A stretch of DNA of 64,000 nt from Symsagittifera roscoffensis (GCF_963678635.1 NC_087070.1:28618048-28682047); one strand, 5' to 3'; positions 8,752 to 18,626 are shown, numbered from the stretch's first letter. Numbers and translations are program-made. Notes: generated by a model not told the origin, from the letters alone.

Positions 8752-8904
8752 TTAAGAAATGATCTCTTGGTCGAATATTTTTTGCTGTTTGAGGCGATTT
8801 TCTAGTGTGGTCGAATTATTTATTAGTTTTTTGACAAGTGGGTTGAGTTTTGTAAAAATTTGTTGGGGGCAATTTTCATGGTGACTGGGAGGTCGTCTTT
8901 TTCT
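8752..8904 (-). CDS. 50-codon open frame lacking an ATG
   Basis: Follows an in-frame TAA (8907-8905), is open for 50 codons, and its stop TAA (8754-8752) is immediately followed by the ATG of the 76-aa ORF. It begins with a basic RKRRPPSHH segment and continues as a charged, possibly helical stretch ending QEIIS. It may be the 3' exon of a spliced product or chance openness in a G-poor strand. The exact stop-start abutment is the main support. Confidence 0.28.
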   Translation of the reverse strand, partial: RKRRPPSHHENCPQQIFTKLNPLVKKLINNSTTLENRLKQQKIFDQEIIS

Positions 8905-9352
8905 TTATTTTTGTTTGTCAAATGATCCGGGGTATGGTGAGATTTTTATACTTTAGGCTAATTAAAATCTTCATTTTGTTACTTTAGGCTAAGTTATCAA
9001 ATTTGTTTTGGGGGTATTCGTGGTCTGAGTTGGGGAAATATTGTTGATCTTTGGGTTATTAGATAAGGGAGGGGTACGGTATTATGGTGATATTTATTTT
9101 AGTTGTCAAGTTGGAGTGGTTTGCTTATTTTTGACCTGGAGGTTGTAAAGTTATAGTTAGAGATGTGCCTGGAGTTCTAGATTATTCGTCTAATTGATCT
9201 TAGTTTGAGTTAGAGAAAGTGGCGGATTGGATGAATCCTATTGGTCTATTTTGAACTAGAATTTATTGCGTACTTGTGAGCATGTTATTTTGAAAAATTG
9301 GAATGAAAAATGTTACGGATGTTTCAAGATTGTGAAGTATAAAATCTTAAAA
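8905..9352. other. spacer between pol and the accessory cassette
   Basis: About 450 bp after the gag-pol stop with no minus-strand ORF of note. This is where a splice acceptor or internal promoter for the downstream cassette would be expected. I could not pick out a convincing site by eye. Confidence 0.45.
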
Positions 9353-12300
9353 TTACTTTTTAAATTCTACTTTCTTTAATATTTTAGATTGGGGGATGAA
9401 CATTTTGTAGTTTTTACGTGGTTGATTTCGGAGTCTTGTTGCTTTTCTATGTTCTGATTTGTCTATTTCTTCTTGGGGTATTATTTGTTCTGTCATTTTT
9501 CTATTTTTTCTTGGTTTTGGAGATTCTCTATGGTTTTGATTTTTTGTAGTGTTTTTGGTGGCGGTTGGTTTTGTGTTTTGATTTTCGGTGGGGTTATCAT
9601 TTTGTTCTGTGTTTTTTAGATGTGGTTCATTTTGAATGATTTTTAATCCTGTGAAAGAATATAATTGAGTTAATTCGCGGAGTGCGTATTCTTTTGGGTA
9701 ATAAGGTAATAGGTTGTTTCGATGTTGAACGATTTCTTTTTTGTCTGAGTCGGTAATTTTATATGTGACATCAGTGGGTTTTGCAATTATTTGGTAGGGT
9801 CCTTTTCGGAGGGGTTGTAATTTTTTAGAAATTCCTTTTTGAGTATTAAAATTAGGTATTAAAACAAATGTTCCAATTTTTAAATCGGAAGCTGGTGTAA
9901 AACGTGAATTGATTTGGTCATTTATGTTTTGTCTTTGTAATAACTTTTTCGTTATTTTTTGGTAAATTTCATTGTGTTTCTTATCTCTATTTAAAATCCA
10001 TTCGGTGTGTGTACCGGAGGCTAATTTAAGAATTTGTGGGTGATGAAAATGATCTTCATCGTGAGTATGTAATGGGAGGTTATAACAAATTGAGTCTTTA
10101 TTTGGTTGACAATAACCTTGTGCGTTTTTATGAGAATTTGCTGTAAACATTATTGGTTTGCGTGGCTTTTGGTTAAAAACCATTTCGTATGGTGACATTC
10201 CTAAAGTTGTCGTAATTTGTGAATTATATGCTAAGGGAAATAATTTTACATCTGCTGACCATTCGGTATATTTTGTATCATTTCCGTTGATGATACATCT
10301 AAGATATTCTTGTAGTGAACGGTTCATACCTTCGACTAAGCCGTTTGTCCAAGGTGCATGAGATGTACGTGGTTTGTGTTTAATGTTGTATAAATGACAT
10401 AGTGTGATAATTTCATTATTTATGAATTCTGTACCGTTGTCTGTAACTAAAATTTCTGGTAGTCCGAATTTTGCTATCCAGTGTTCATAGAGTGTTGTGT
10501 AAGCGTAATAAGCGTTACAATGTGGTACTGGGTTAAGTGCTACATAATGTGTAAATGCGTCAACAATTACCATAATGTAGGAGTTTCCTTCTGATGAGGG
10601 TGAAATTGGTCCTTTAGTATCAAATGAGATACGATGATTAAAGTATAAACTTTGTCCTTTAAAATCTTGTTTTTGTGCTATTTGTTTTTGATTTGGGTAA
10701 GGTTTATTTAGTTGACATACTATACAGTCATTGCATAGTACTTTTATCCAGATTGGTGCATTTGGGAAGTAAAAATTTTGTATAAAATTTGAATATGTTT
10801 TTTCTGATCCAGAGTGTCCTTTAATATTTTGTGTATGTGAAATATTAAAAGCTATAAGAATCATACTTATAGGGAGACATGGAACTGTAGATTCATTCAG
10901 GTTATACTCTAAAAGGTCTGTATTTTCGTTAATTGTTGTGTTGTTAAATTTGCGAAAGTATCGGAGGAGTGTTTTGTTTCCTAGAATGGTTGAATCTGCT
11001 TTGATAGGTTTAGTTTTATATTTGTGCCATGATTTCAGTTGTCTAATTACTGGGTCAAGGTTTTGATATTGTTTCAGTGTTGAAATTGTAATTGTTTCTG
11101 TTGGGGGGAGAAAAATGTTTTCGATTTCTAATTTAGATAAGGGTATTGTATCAAGTGGGTCATGGAGGTCAAAAACTTGATTTATTGTGTATTTTGAATC
11201 ATTTGTTTGTGGTCCTGATAAATTTATTTTATCAGTTAAATCTTCTTTTTCAATTAGTGGAAAATGGTCTTTTTTAGGTAGGTGTTGTTTTGTTCGTTTC
11301 TGTTGGGTGTTATTTTTTATCCATTGAGAATATGGGATTGGTTTGAAAGTTGATGTTCCAAGTAGGTCAACTTCATAATGATTATTTTGACAATCTAAAT
11401 AAAGTGGGAAATGTTGTAAATTATTTATTTGTGATTGTTCAATATCAGTTTTTACTGCATATTTGCATTCCAATCGGGGTGATGTTTCGTTTTCTGCAAG
11501 GTAGAATTTTATATTTTTGGGTATTTCAACTGTTGTTTTTCGTGTAAGTAATTCAGGTGGTGTATTTCGACTTAAGGTGTCTGGTAATGCAAGATTTTTT
11601 CCTGCAGTCCAAACTATATGTAAGTTTGGAAATTTCATTAGAATTAGTTGAAATCTGTAAACTCGGTGGTTTGGGTTAGATTTCTGTGTGAAAAGAAAAA
11701 TGATTGGTTTGTGGTCTGTGAATAGAACTGTTGGATGTTTTGATCCAAGTATCAGAAATTCATATTCTGTCAGTGTATATATTATGGCTGTACATTCTCT
11801 CATTAGAGTTGAGAGTCGTAGCTCTGCTTGAGTGAATAATCGGGAATTTGCTGATATCAGGTTCATTTTATTTGTACCATTATGTGATTGTAATAGTGCT
11901 GCGCCGATGCCAAAGTTCGAAGCATCGCACATTGCATAAAATGGTTGATCAGGGTCTGGGATTGTATTTGAAATTTGTTCGGTTAAAAGTTTCTTTATTT
12001 CTTCGAATCGTGCTTGATGTTCTGTATTCCATTCAAAATTATTTTGTTGTCTAAGGATGTTGTAAAATGGTCGTAGATATAATTGCATTTTATAAACATA
12101 TTTACTTAAAAAGTTTAACATTCCAAGGAATTCTTGGATTTTCTTCTTATTTGTTGGTGGTTGAAGTTTTTGAATAGCGTCAATGCGTGATTTCAGTGGA
12201 GTTATTGTTTTTCTTGCTATGTTATGTCCTAAGAATTTAACTCTTGTCAAAAAGAAGTGTGATTTATCGGGGGCGGCCTTCAGATTTTCGTTCTGAAGTA

Positions 12301-15300
12301 TTTGATGATATTTTTCTAAAACTTTGAACATTTCGTCTTTTGTTTGTGATTGCATAAAAACATCGTATAAATAGGTGATTGCGTTTTTCTTGAGTATTAG
12401 TGGTCTAAAAATTTTGCTCATAAAAGCTGAAAATGCTGCTGGTCCTATGGATATTCCATAGAATAAGCGGTTAAATTCATATTGTTGGTTTCCGATAACA
12501 AATTGTGTTAAACGTCGTGATTGTTCATCTAGTGGCATTTGATTGTATGCACTATTCATATCGGCGGTTGTAAAGTATTTGCCGTTTATTTTTGTTAAAA
12601 TAACTTGTATTGGTTCAATGGGCCAATTACATTTTGATTCGTCTATAAGTGAATTGAGGTATCTAGCATCGAGAACGATTTTTAATGATTCTCCTTTAGC
12701 TAGAATGATAACGGGGTTGATGAATGTGTTGCCTTTTGGTTGTTCTTCTTTATTAACTGGTGATATAATGTTGTATTGTTCTAAAATATCGAGTAATCTG
12801 TTTACTTTATCATGTAAGTGAATTGGTACTTTACTTGCTCTCTGTTTTTTGAAAACTGCGTCTGGTTTTAACGGGAGATGTAGTGATGAACTGATTTTGC
12901 CAACATCGAATTTTGATGTTGCATAGACTGATGAATATTTAATTAGCTGTTTGGCTAACTTTTCGAATTCGTCTTGTGTTATTTGTGAATGTTGGAAATT
13001 AAACATTGTTAAAAATTTTTGTTGTTTCTCTGTGTAGTTACTGATGTTGAATGTAGGTTTGAAATATGGAGTTTTTGTGAAATAATCCGTATTTCTGTTT
13101 TCGTTACTTATTATATTATTTATAGATAATTCTTCATTAAGAATTGTAGATTGGCAAATATCTAGTAATTGGAGTATATTATTTACGCGATAGGCTTTTT
13201 CGTGTATTGGTGATATTGTAGCGTTGGTTTCACAATATCCTAAAAGTCCTAAAGGTAATGTTACTTGGTAAGGTGTGTTGTTATAAACATGTAAGGAAAT
13301 AATATCTGAATTCGAATTTTTCAAATATTTTATTGATGAGATTGTGATTTTGAAAAATTTATGAATAGGTTTGAATTCAAAATCTGACATATAAAATTTT
13401 TGTTTGTTTTGTTCTTTATCATATTGGTGAACTTGTTTGATTGAAAAATTATAGATGTTTCCTGATAGTGGTTTCAGGTGTTTTCTTTGTTGGTTATATA
13501 TTGGATAAAATTTTGAAAAGAATGGTGGTTGTTTGTTTAATCTTTGAAAAAATGTTAGGGATGTTTCTTTTGTTTTTGTATATTTATCTTTGATTAATAT
13601 TTTACTGTTTAGGATGTTAATTGTTGGTATATACTTCGAAATAAATGGTATTCCAATGATATTATATTTAATATCAGTGATATGGAATATTTGTTTAAAT
13701 GGCTTGTTTAGAATTTTACTTTGCTCCATTGTTCTGGTAGGGAGGAGAAATAATTGGATTTTTCCGTAGTTTATCAATGTTGATCCTTGTGCTGTTGCTA
13801 ACTTACTGGAGGTTTCAAGAGGTGTTAGCTTTGGGTGTAAAGTTTTTATTTCATTCCATGTGGGAATGTTTATTATGTTTGATTCTGCTCCTGAATCAAT
13901 TAAAAAATCTATTTCAAGGTCTGGTGGTTGAAATTCTTTGTTTCTTGGGCTTTCTAAGAGAAATGGTATTGTCCAAATTTTTTCTTTGGGTTGTTCTTTT
14001 TGTATATTTTGATAAATGTGGTTTGTATTCAAGCATTTTGTTTTGGTTTTTTTATTGGTTTGATCTGTAGTGTTAATCTCGTTTGTTTCTTGCGTCGTTG
14101 GTGTGGAATTTATGGGTATAGTGTAATAATTTTGAAGAAATTCTGATTGATTTTCATATATATGTGATGGAAAGGGTTGTTCATATATGACAGATTCATA
14201 GTCATTTTCGACTTTTATCATATTGATAGAAAGAGTGTTTTCAGTATCACTTTCTGAATCTGATGATGTACAGTTTATTTGATTGAGTTGTAACGTATCA
14301 GTTACTGTGTTATCAATACCTGGGGGGTCTGATGTTGTTTCTGGATTAGCTTGTACTTGATTGATTTGTCTTTGATGTTTAGGTGTACTGCTTCTATGAC
14401 GATTATTAGAGTTATTATAGTTATTATTATTCCGGTGTGGTGATTGGGAATAATTTCTATAACGATTATTATAACTTGGGTGTCGATTTTGTGAATTATT
14501 TCGCGATCTGTTTTGGTAATTATTGTTTGGTCTGTTATAGTTCGATCTATTATATGAGTTATTCCTTGATCGATTGTTCGGGTAATTCTGATTTCGATTG
14601 TTTGAATAACTTCTATTTCTATTATAGGAGTAGTTTCTATTCCTATTGTATGATGAATTTCGTGATTGGTTGTTTGGATAGTAGTTATTTCTTGATTGGG
14701 AATTAGATCTAGAAACAAATCGTTGTGTATTTGAATTTGATCTGGAGTAGTTATTTCTACTATTTGGTCTATTGTAGTGATTTTGTGATGAATTATACGT
14801 GTTTCTTCGTTCTGGTGATCTTCCTCTATAACTTGAGTTATATGGGGATTGATTTCTTGTATAATTTGTATTGTTCGGGAGTGGTTTTCCTGAACTGTTG
14901 TTGCTGTGAACTGTTTTGTTCGGTAAATTTTGATCTTTTTTCATGTATTGATAGAATGATTTATTTGGTTCTTTATATTTTTGAGGTTTATTTTGATTGT
15001 CTTGCTGTTTTTGTCTACATTCGGAAATACTATGTCCGTATCGTCGGCAATAATTACACCATTTTTTGAAAGATGGTTTGCCTTTAAAGTTCGGGTTCTT
15101 TTCGTAAATATTGAGTATTTCAGTGATTTTTTCAACGAGGTCTGTCTCTGATTCCTGTATATTATTAATATTAGTGGGAGTCGTTTCAATTCTATTAACG
15201 TATTGTAATTTCAGATTTTCCGTTTCTTCTAGTTTCATCGTGATTTCTGCTTGTTCTAGTTTGTCTACTAGTTTTCGAAAATCTAAATCGGGTTCTCGAA

Positions 15301-17581
15301 TTGAAGAAGGATGGGATGCTCTCTTTTTTATTGCTATTTTCCTTAATTGTGGTGTTAAGGTCATCATTAAGATTTCTGTCATCTTTGTGTTTTTATAGTC
15401 ATGTGTATTTAGTGAATATGCTTTTCGAACTAGTGTTTCGATTCGTACTGCTATTTGCTTGATGGTTTCGTTTGGTAATCTGCGAATTTCATTACATAAA
15501 ACTCTTTGTTGTTGTTTGTTTCTTTCAGAGTCAAACATTTTTGAAAATTCTTGTGTAAATCTTTTCCAGTTTGATTTTATTTCTAGAGGTAGTACTGAAA
15601 ACCATTTTTGGGCTGCGCCATCTAAGGTTGTTTGTATCAACGCTGTGCGTCGATGTATCCAGTTTTGATGTAGTGGCGTATTAATTGGTTCAGGTCCTAT
15701 ATTTAAAATCAGGTTTGCTGTTACTGCATTTAAATAATCTTCTACAGAGTATTCAGGGTCTGTTCCTGTGAAAACCATTAAAGGTTTGTTTGATGTTATT
15801 GATGATCCACCCATTAGGTATGGATTCATTGTCATTTGTAATGATTCTGCTGCATTTGGCATTTGAGAAAAATTTGAAAGTTGGTTTCTTGTTATTTCAT
15901 GTTGTTGAAGATAATATGGGAGTGGTATTTCATTTTGCATTTGTGATGGTTGATACGAGTGTGCAGTCATTGGATTTTGTTGTTGAATTGGTTGAAAAGA
16001 TTGTGTATTAATTGGATTTTGTTGTTGAATTGGTTGTTGATGTTGTGCATCTATTGGTTGTGGAGAAAAATTCCTATGATTTGTACGTGTTTTCTGTATT
16101 CCTTGTCTACGATATTCTTGAGTATTTGGTGCAAATATATCTGGTTGTAAGAAATCGTCATCTGAGGATAAATAATCCATTTGATAAGATGTTTGTTTTT
16201 TATTTTTATTTTGTTGAAAAAATGGGTAGTTTTCACTGCGATCCTGTGGAGGATTTGATTGAAAATTTTTGGAATTATATTGGGCCGTTGGGTTATCCCA
16301 GTTTCGAGGTTTTGTATATTGATTAAAATTCCTTTGTGGTTGATAATTTGTTTTTGATGGATGTGTATAATTATAATTATGGTCTGCAAAGTTGTTTTTA
16401 GTGAATGTTTTGCGTGTTTTTGATGGTATTGTCATGGGTCTGTATGTTTGGTAATCCATATGTGAATATTTAGGAGCAACCGAAGGTTTAACGGTTGATT
16501 GTAAGGTTACCTGTGTTTGTGAAGGATTTGTATTTCTTGGTGTTGTTAAATTTGGTCGTATTGGTGAAATACTTTGTTGTGTAGTTGTTGTGTGTACAAT
16601 TTCTTCATTTATGAAGTGTGATGGTGTCTGGATATCTTGTTGAGTAAGATTCCTAGTTCCATTGAGGTTTTCGTTGTGTATGACTGTAGAGTTTAAACTA
16701 TTATTTTGTGTATCGGGTAAAAATGTATTATAGTTTAATGGTGTTGCATCAATTGTTAATGGTATTACTCTGACATAATCTCTTATGTAAGATATTGTAC
16801 CTATTGCTTGACTTGAGATTGATTGTGGAAAGCTTATAAATGCGGGATGAGACCATTCGGGGTCCCAAACATAATCTGATTGTTCTGTGATAGCGGTATC
16901 ATCGTTCGAATTTTGGGGTCTAAAATTTTTTCTTGCTTGTGCAATTAAATCAATATTGTGTGTGAAATAATCTATTATGAACCATGCTAAAATTTTTTGT
17001 AGATCGTGTTTGGTATGTTGTGAAACGTCATCTTTCGTGAAATTTTCTTTAATGATGTTTAAATAACTAGAGAGTAGTGTAATTTCATGTCGTACTTTCA
17101 AATGTTTAGATGTTTCTGTCGGTGAGACATTTGTTAATGGGATTTCGTTTTCTAATATCGAAATATAACTATTTATTATTGCGAAAACTTCATTAGTGAA
17201 AATGGAGTTTGCTCTTTGTGAGTTATGGTATTGGATGCTTTTTATATATTCTGAAAAAACTTTTGAAAATTCTAAATCAAGATCGTCTGTTTGGATAGTA
17301 TATGTTCTATTATTATGGTTTGGGGAAGTGAATTCTATGGAGTAGATTCCATACTGTTGTGTTATGTTGCATATATCTTTTAGATAGTGATCTATGATTT
17401 GTCTTTTGATTTTTACATCGGGGAACTCTGTTTTACATGGACTGATTCCGGGTTCAAATGAATTTACGAGTAAATTTTGACAAAATATGTGTTGTCCTCT
17501 ATCAGTATCTGCGTCTACTATAAAAGGAAAGATTTCATCATCATCTGGAGTTTCGTCACCTGGGGTGTGTGTTGAACTCAT
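9353..17581 (-). CDS. gag-pol: gag-pol polyprotein, Ty3/gypsy type, RT active site altered
   Basis: A single 2742-codon frame starting ATG at 17581. The N-terminal ~590 residues are Gln/Asn/Pro-rich. The capsid-type gag domain spans about 597-800 (FTGTDPEYSVEDYL near its start). A CCHC knuckle of form CX2CX4HX4C lies at about 840-853, followed by an Arg/Asn/Ser/Tyr repeat tract at about 910-1070. The protease has DSGAES at about 1228. The RT includes TADMNSAYNQ at about 1670, but the YxDD box reads YLYD: Tyr1739 (codon at 12367-12365) replaces the first catalytic Asp, and Asp1740 remains. RNase H has CDAS at about 1884, MREC, FTDHKP and PDTLSR. The integrase has a His-His-Cys-Cys finger at about 2250 and Asp (FDTKGP), Asp (VTDNGTEF) and Glu (LVEGMNR) at about 2322, 2380 and 2415. 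A GPY module (RKGPYQII) lies at about 2593. Gag and pol share one frame with no programmed shift or stop. RT inactivity is inferred from the lost Asp. Confidence 0.95.
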   Translation of the reverse strand: MSSTHTPGDETPDDDEIFPFIVDADTDRGQHIFCQNLLVNSFEPGISPCKTEFPDVKIKRQIIDHYLKDICNITQQYGIYSIEFTSPNHNNRTYTIQTDDLDLEFSKVFSEYIKSIQYHNSQRANSIFTNEVFAIINSYISILENEIPLTNVSPTETSKHLKVRHEITLLSSYLNIIKENFTKDDVSQHTKHDLQKILAWFIIDYFTHNIDLIAQARKNFRPQNSNDDTAITEQSDYVWDPEWSHPAFISFPQSISSQAIGTISYIRDYVRVIPLTIDATPLNYNTFLPDTQNNSLNSTVIHNENLNGTRNLTQQDIQTPSHFINEEIVHTTTTQQSISPIRPNLTTPRNTNPSQTQVTLQSTVKPSVAPKYSHMDYQTYRPMTIPSKTRKTFTKNNFADHNYNYTHPSKTNYQPQRNFNQYTKPRNWDNPTAQYNSKNFQSNPPQDRSENYPFFQQNKNKKQTSYQMDYLSSDDDFLQPDIFAPNTQEYRRQGIQKTRTNHRNFSPQPIDAQHQQPIQQQNPINTQSFQPIQQQNPMTAHSYQPSQMQNEIPLPYYLQQHEITRNQLSNFSQMPNAAESLQMTMNPYLMGGSSITSNKPLMVFTGTDPEYSVEDYLNAVTANLILNIGPEPINTPLHQNWIHRRTALIQTTLDGAAQKWFSVLPLEIKSNWKRFTQEFSKMFDSERNKQQQRVLCNEIRRLPNETIKQIAVRIETLVRKAYSLNTHDYKNTKMTEILMMTLTPQLRKIAIKKRASHPSSIREPDLDFRKLVDKLEQAEITMKLEETENLKLQYVNRIETTPTNINNIQESETDLVEKITEILNIYEKNPNFKGKPSFKKWCNYCRRYGHSISECRQKQQDNQNKPQKYKEPNKSFYQYMKKDQNLPNKTVHSNNSSGKPLPNNTNYTRNQSPYNSSYRGRSPERRNTYNSSQNHYNRPNSRNNYSRSNSNTQRFVSRSNSQSRNNYYPNNQSRNSSYNRNRNYSYNRNRSYSNNRNQNYPNNRSRNNSYNRSNYNRPNNNYQNRSRNNSQNRHPSYNNRYRNYSQSPHRNNNNYNNSNNRHRSSTPKHQRQINQVQANPETTSDPPGIDNTVTDTLQLNQINCTSSDSESDTENTLSINMIKVENDYESVIYEQPFPSHIYENQSEFLQNYYTIPINSTPTTQETNEINTTDQTNKKTKTKCLNTNHIYQNIQKEQPKEKIWTIPFLLESPRNKEFQPPDLEIDFLIDSGAESNIINIPTWNEIKTLHPKLTPLETSSKLATAQGSTLINYGKIQLFLLPTRTMEQSKILNKPFKQIFHITDIKYNIIGIPFISKYIPTINILNSKILIKDKYTKTKETSLTFFQRLNKQPPFFSKFYPIYNQQRKHLKPLSGNIYNFSIKQVHQYDKEQNKQKFYMSDFEFKPIHKFFKITISSIKYLKNSNSDIISLHVYNNTPYQVTLPLGLLGYCETNATISPIHEKAYRVNNILQLLDICQSTILNEELSINNIISNENRNTDYFTKTPYFKPTFNISNYTEKQQKFLTMFNFQHSQITQDEFEKLAKQLIKYSSVYATSKFDVGKISSSLHLPLKPDAVFKKQRASKVPIHLHDKVNRLLDILEQYNIISPVNKEEQPKGNTFINPVIILAKGESLKIVLDARYLNSLIDESKCNWPIEPIQVILTKINGKYFTTADMNSAYNQMPLDEQSRRLTQFVIGNQQYEFNRLFYGISIGPAAFSAFMSKIFRPLILKKNAITYLYDVFMQSQTKDEMFKVLEKYHQILQNENLKAAPDKSHFFLTRVKFLGHNIARKTITPLKSRIDAIQKLQPPTNKKKIQEFLGMLNFLSKYVYKMQLYLRPFYNILRQQNNFEWNTEHQARFEEIKKLLTEQISNTIPDPDQPFYAMCDASNFGIGAALLQSHNGTNKMNLISANSRLFTQAELRLSTLMRECTAIIYTLTEYEFLILGSKHPTVLFTDHKPIIFLFTQKSNPNHRVYRFQLILMKFPNLHIVWTAGKNLALPDTLSRNTPPELLTRKTTVEIPKNIKFYLAENETSPRLECKYAVKTDIEQSQINNLQHFPLYLDCQNNHYEVDLLGTSTFKPIPYSQWIKNNTQQKRTKQHLPKKDHFPLIEKEDLTDKINLSGPQTNDSKYTINQVFDLHDPLDTIPLSKLEIENIFLPPTETITISTLKQYQNLDPVIRQLKSWHKYKTKPIKADSTILGNKTLLRYFRKFNNTTINENTDLLEYNLNESTVPCLPISMILIAFNISHTQNIKGHSGSEKTYSNFIQNFYFPNAPIWIKVLCNDCIVCQLNKPYPNQKQIAQKQDFKGQSLYFNHRISFDTKGPISPSSEGNSYIMVIVDAFTHYVALNPVPHCNAYYAYTTLYEHWIAKFGLPEILVTDNGTEFINNEIITLCHLYNIKHKPRTSHAPWTNGLVEGMNRSLQEYLRCIINGNDTKYTEWSADVKLFPLAYNSQITTTLGMSPYEMVFNQKPRKPIMFTANSHKNAQGYCQPNKDSICYNLPLHTHDEDHFHHPQILKLASGTHTEWILNRDKKHNEIYQKITKKLLQRQNINDQINSRFTPASDLKIGTFVLIPNFNTQKGISKKLQPLRKGPYQIIAKPTDVTYKITDSDKKEIVQHRNNLLPYYPKEYALRELTQLYSFTGLKIIQNEPHLKNTEQNDNPTENQNTKPTATKNTTKNQNHRESPKPRKNRKMTEQIIPQEEIDKSEHRKATRLRNQPRKNYKMFIPQSKILKKVEFKK

Positions 17582-18023
17582 TTTTTCGTTCGATGACTGT
17601 TAATATGTAATTATTAATGTGTCGAATTGGTTGATTCCAATTGTATAGATGTACTGGTTTGTGTTTGTACTGCTTTTTTATTCTTCTTTTTCCTCTTTGT
17701 GATGAATTTGAAGTTGTTTCTGAGTCAGAAAAATATAATTGATCGTGAAGTGGGTAATTTTTATCTATTGAGTCTTTTAGTTTGTAAAGTTCGTCTAAAC
17801 TGTTGGTTTCTGATTCTGAAAATGCGTTTCGATTTTTTGAAAATCTTTTTCGTGTTATTTGTCTTTGTTTAGTTATTATTTTTCTCTTCAGTGTTTGCCG
17901 TTTTGTTCGAATGTATCCAACTGTTTGTGTATGAGGTGTGATTACAAGGTCGTATTTTTTGTTATCTATTTCACAATTGTGTAAAATGATTGTTTGTTTA
18001 TTTCCTAGGTTTTTAAATGACAT
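17556..18023 (-). CDS. 155-aa basic protein overlapping the gag start
   Basis: First ORF after the leader, starting ATG at 18023. Its last 26 bases overlap the gag-pol ATG in another frame. It is strongly basic, with two Arg/Lys clusters (around KRKIITKQRQITRKR and RGKRRIKKQYKHK) flanking an acidic Ser-rich segment with SESE/SDSE sites of casein-kinase type. No family recognised. Arginine-rich clusters occur in retroviral RNA-binding regulators and in nucleocapsids, but position before gag differs from those. It may be an extra nucleic-acid-binding protein or part of a gag fused by splicing. Confidence 0.6.
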   Translation of the reverse strand: MSFKNLGNKQTIILHNCEIDNKKYDLVITPHTQTVGYIRTKRQTLKRKIITKQRQITRKRFSKNRNAFSESETNSLDELYKLKDSIDKNYPLHDQLYFSDSETTSNSSQRGKRRIKKQYKHKPVHLYNWNQPIRHINNYILTVIERKNEFNTHPR

Positions 18024-18541
18024 AAGGTTTAGAATGACGGATGCAAAGGTTGTTAAATGATTTCTATTTTTCTTAAACTGTTAGTTCTTACGATTTTTTG
18101 GTTAGCTTAACCTGGGTCTATTTTTCAGGGTTGGAGAGAAAAGTATATCGATTCCGAAGAATGATTTTTACTTTCTCGTGACTAGTATAAGCTAAGGTGT
18201 TAACTTACTTAATCTTACTTAGGGGTAGTGATTGTGTTCAAGGGTTGGAGAATAGTAAATCGATCCACAAGGTTCAGGTATAATTAGAACGCGAGTAGTT
18301 CGTTAGATACTATTTTAAACTTACTAAGTCTAAGAATTATCTTGGGCCTGGTAAGAGGGGGGGGTCAAGTGAAGGATGAATAACCGAAGTTCTTCACTGT
18401 TTATCCTAATTTGAATGATTAGTTTTGTTTTTAAAAATTTCTATTAGTCCTGGGTTTTTAGAAAGGGTTGGGTAGTGAATCGACGTTTGAGGTCGTTAGA
18501 CACTAATTAAGTGGGTGGGGGAGAACAAAGTTGTTCTGTTT

Positions 18542-18626
18542 GATCCAAGGATAAGCCTTGATGATCAAATTTAAAATTTAATTAAGTAGAAAATGATTTA
18601 AGATCCAAGGATAAGCCTTGATGATC
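18542..18626. repeat. duplicated 25-bp stem-loop in the leader
   Basis: A perfect 25-base repeat lies at 18542-18566 and 18602-18626, 60 bases apart. Each copy contains CAAGG ATAAG CCTTG, a 5-bp stem with a 5-base loop, flanked by GATC on both sides that can extend the pairing. Two identical tandem hairpins between primer site and gag are a plausible packaging or dimerisation element. Confidence 0.7.

Noticed and set aside
14302-16389. Plus-strand frames and a second minus-strand frame opposite or beside gag
   Set aside because: They are shadows of the repetitive, G-poor gag coding sequence, with skewed Tyr/Cys/Phe or Ile/Thr composition and no domain.
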